Assembly (NCBI GenBank): GCA_017534365.1
Contig: JAFWCS010000014.1
Location: 1-6,443 of the forward strand
Source of the DNA: Clostridia bacterium
GTDB lineage: Bacteria > Bacillota > Clostridia > Oscillospirales > Acutalibacteraceae
Direction of reading: 5' to 3'
Length of the DNA stretch: 6,443 bases
The notes under the pieces: generated by a model
Seen by the model: only the letters and a program-made list of their open reading frames with translations
What the model was told of the DNA's origin: nothing
Database searches by the model: none
Position numbers and translations under genes: made by a program
Shown here: positions 4,464-6,443 of the stretch, in pieces
Position numbering within the stretch: position 1 is the first letter of the stretch
How the letters are laid out: each line of letters starts with the position of its first letter

Positions 4464-6443
4464 ATGCGTTCAGCTTGGCAAGGCTTTCCTCGAGCAGCGC
4501 CAGCTTCTCCTTGCATTTTTCCGCAAGATCGCGCTGCGCCTGCACGACGGCTGCCGGCGCCTTGGAAACGAAGCTTTCATTCGCGAGCTTCTTCTCGACG
4601 AATTCCAGATCGGATTTCGCCTTTTCCACTTCCTTGCGCAGGCGGGCGCGTTCAGCGTCGAGATCGACCAGCTCGCCCAGCGGGATATAGATCTTCGCAT
4701 CCTGCGTCACGATGCACACGGCGCCCTCGAGATCGAAGCTCTCCGCCACGGCGACCTCAGACGCGCCGGCCAGACGCTGCATGAACATGGCGCCGCGCTC
4801 GAAGGTCGGCTGATAGGCAGTGGCAAAGAACACCTTCGCCTTTTTGGAAGGGGCGACGTTCATCTCGGCGCGGCGGTTGCGGATCGCGCGGATCGCCGTG
4901 ATGATGCGCTGCATCTCGGCCTCCTCGGTCGGGAAATCAAGCGCGGGATCATAGACCGGCCACGGGGAGATCATGATGGATTCGCCCTCGTGCGGCAGCG
5001 TCTGCCAGATTTCCTCCGTGATAAACGGCATGAAGGGGTGCAGAAGCTTGAGCGTGCTGCTCAGGATATAAACCAGCACCTGCTTGGCATCCTGCGCGGC
5101 GGCGCCGCCCTGCTGCAGACGGATTTTCGAGAGCTCGATATACCAGTCGCAGAACACGTCCCAGACGAAATCGTAGAGCTTCGACACGGCGATGCCCAGC
5201 TCGAATTTTTCGAGGTTGTCAGTCACTTCCTTCACCAGCCGGTTATAGCGGCTGACCACCCATTTATCCTCGAGCGCAAGCGTCTCGGGCAGGGCGCAGG
5301 GCACGTCGGCATCCTCGATATTCATCAGGATATACCGCGCGGCGTTCCAGATCTTGTTGGCGAAGTTGCGGCTCGCGCTGACCTTCTCATCCGAGAAGCG
5401 CATATCGTTGCCGGGGCTGTTGCCCGTGGCGAGCGTCAGGCGCAGCGCGTCCGCGCCGTACTGATCGATGATCTCCAGCGGATCGATGCCGTTGCCGAGG
5501 GATTTGGACATTTTGCGCCCGAGCGCGTCGCGCACAAGGCCGTGGATCAGCACATCGCTGAACGGCTTCTGCCCGGTGTATTCCAGCGCGGAGAAGATCA
5601 TGCGGGAGACCCAGAAGGTGATGATGTCATAGCCCGTGACCAGCGTATTGGTAGGGTAATAATGCTTCAGATCCTCGGTTTCTTCCGGCCAGCCGAGCGT
5701 GGAGAACGGCCAGAGCGCGGAGGAGAACCAAGTATCCAGCGTGTCGGGATCCTGCTCGACCTTGCCGCCGCATTTCGGGCAGCAGGCGGGCGCTTCCTTG
5801 GCAACGGTGATCTCGCCGCAGTCCTGGCAATAATAGGCCGGGATGCGATGACCCCACCAGAGCTGACGGGAAATGCACCAATCGCGAATATTCCGCATCC
5901 AATGGAAATAGTTTTTATTGAAGCGATCCGGGATGAAGCGGATGTCGCCGTTTTCGACCGCCTCGATCGCGGGGCCGGCCAGCGGCTCCATCTTGACGAA
6001 CCACTGCAGGGAAACGCGCGGCTCCACGGTCGTGCCGCAGCGGTAGCAGGTGCCGACGTTGTGGCTGTAATCCTCGATCTTCACCAGTGCGCCTTCCGCC
6101 TCCAGATCCCTGACGATGGCCTTGCGCGCTTCGTAGCGATCCATGCCGGCATACTGCGGATAATCCTCGTTGATCTTCGCATCCGGCGTGAGCACGTTGA
6201 TCACCGGCAAGTCGTGGCGCTTGCCGACCTCGAAGTCGTTCGGGTCGTGGGCGGGCGTGATCTTCACAACGCCGGTGCCGAAATCCATTTCCACGTAGTC
6301 ATCCGCGATCACGGGGATCTCGCGGTGGACGATCGGCAGGATCAGCGTCTTGCCGACCAGATCCTGATAGCGCTCATCGTTGGGATTCACCGCGACGGCG
6401 GTATCGCCCAGCAGCGTTTCCGGGCGGGTGGTCGCCAGCTGCA
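4462..6443 (-). CDS. valS: Valyl-tRNA synthetase ValS (N-terminal part outside window)
   Basis: ValS charges tRNA-Val and hydrolyses mischarged Thr-tRNA-Val. The frame runs off the right edge without a stop, leaving 659 residues; about 220 N-terminal residues, including the HIGH motif, are missing. The fragment opens in the CP1 editing domain with [16 protein letters not shown]. It continues with [19 protein letters not shown], in which Lys60, Thr62, Asp66 and Asp69 match the Lys270, Thr272, Asp276 and Asp279 editing residues of T. thermophilus ValRS. Cysteine pairs CYRC (132-135) and CQDC...CPKC (205-224) resemble the zinc-binding inserts of the family. The class I KMSKS signature is intact in [10 protein letters not shown] (KMSKS at 5500-5514). 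An alpha-helical anticodon-binding domain follows. The last roughly 68 residues are the charged C-terminal coiled coil typical of ValRS, ending in TAA at 4462. A GTG at 6390 is internal and not the start. Confidence 0.98.
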   Translation of the reverse strand, partial: QLATTRPETLLGDTAVAVNPNDERYQDLVGKTLILPIVHREIPVIADDYVEMDFGTGVVKITPAHDPNDFEVGKRHDLPVINVLTPDAKINEDYPQYAGMDRYEARKAIVRDLEAEGALVKIEDYSHNVGTCYRCGTTVEPRVSLQWFVKMEPLAGPAIEAVENGDIRFIPDRFNKNYFHWMRNIRDWCISRQLWWGHRIPAYYCQDCGEITVAKEAPACCPKCGGKVEQDPDTLDTWFSSALWPFSTLGWPEETEDLKHYYPTNTLVTGYDIITFWVSRMIFSALEYTGQKPFSDVLIHGLVRDALGRKMSKSLGNGIDPLEIIDQYGADALRLTLATGNSPGNDMRFSDEKVSASRNFANKIWNAARYILMNIEDADVPCALPETLALEDKWVVSRYNRLVKEVTDNLEKFELGIAVSKLYDFVWDVFCDWYIELSKIRLQQGGAAAQDAKQVLVYILSSTLKLLHPFMPFITEEIWQTLPHEGESIMISPWPVYDPALDFPTEEAEMQRIITAIRAIRNRRAEMNVAPSKKAKVFFATAYQPTFERGAMFMQRLAGASEVAVAESFDLEGAVCIVTQDAKIYIPLGELVDLDAERARLRKEVEKAKSDLEFVEKKLANESFVSKAPAAVVQAQRDLAEKCKEKLALLEESLAKLNA

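Noticed and set aside
1..6443. CRISPR arrays, tRNA or rRNA genes, insertion sequences, attachment sites
   Set aside because: No spaced direct repeats, tRNA-like folds, transposase frames or terminal inverted repeats were recognized. The window is densely filled with chromosomal genes.

Overview
All seven genes in this window lie on the minus strand, so the biology reads from right to left. The core is a spoIIA locus (spoIIAA, spoIIAB, sigF), the forespore sigma-F switch. That places the source in an endospore-forming Firmicute. The coding regions are G+C-rich with many GCG/CGC codons, which suggests a high-GC anaerobic Clostridia-like lineage rather than Bacillus. This taxonomic guess is inference; the sequence carries no rRNA or other direct marker.

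Layout in transcription order. (1) valS, valyl-tRNA synthetase, is cut by the right edge and lacks its N-terminal part (4462-6443). (2) A bidirectional hairpin terminator precedes folC, folylpolyglutamate synthase (3127-4407). valS next to folC is a familiar Firmicute pairing. (3) A strong minus-strand hairpin terminator sits directly in front of the spoIIAA ribosome binding site. (4) spoIIAA, spoIIAB and sigF are translationally coupled, with overlaps of 4 and about 8 nt (1623-3041). (5) A DHDPS/NAL-family (DapA-like) aldolase begins 47 nt after sigF, with no terminator visible between them (655-1575). (6) An A+T-rich 124-nt gap carries two well-spaced sigma-A-type promoters. (7) An extended short-chain dehydrogenase/epimerase is cut by the left edge (1-530).

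How the genes work together. SpoIIAB is an anti-sigma factor and kinase that holds sigma-F inactive. SpoIIAA is its phosphorylatable antagonist, released by the SpoIIE phosphatase, which is not in this window. The key residues of both are intact. valS and folC are housekeeping genes. The aldolase may be co-transcribed with the sporulation genes, but its active site departs from true dihydrodipicolinate synthase. The dehydrogenase appears to have its own promoters.

Nothing here is clearly a new system. The points most worth a second look are the two terminators that abut Shine-Dalgarno sequences, the possible alternative pairing in the spoIIAA leader, the short N-terminus of sigma-F, and the non-canonical DapA-like gene behind sigF.
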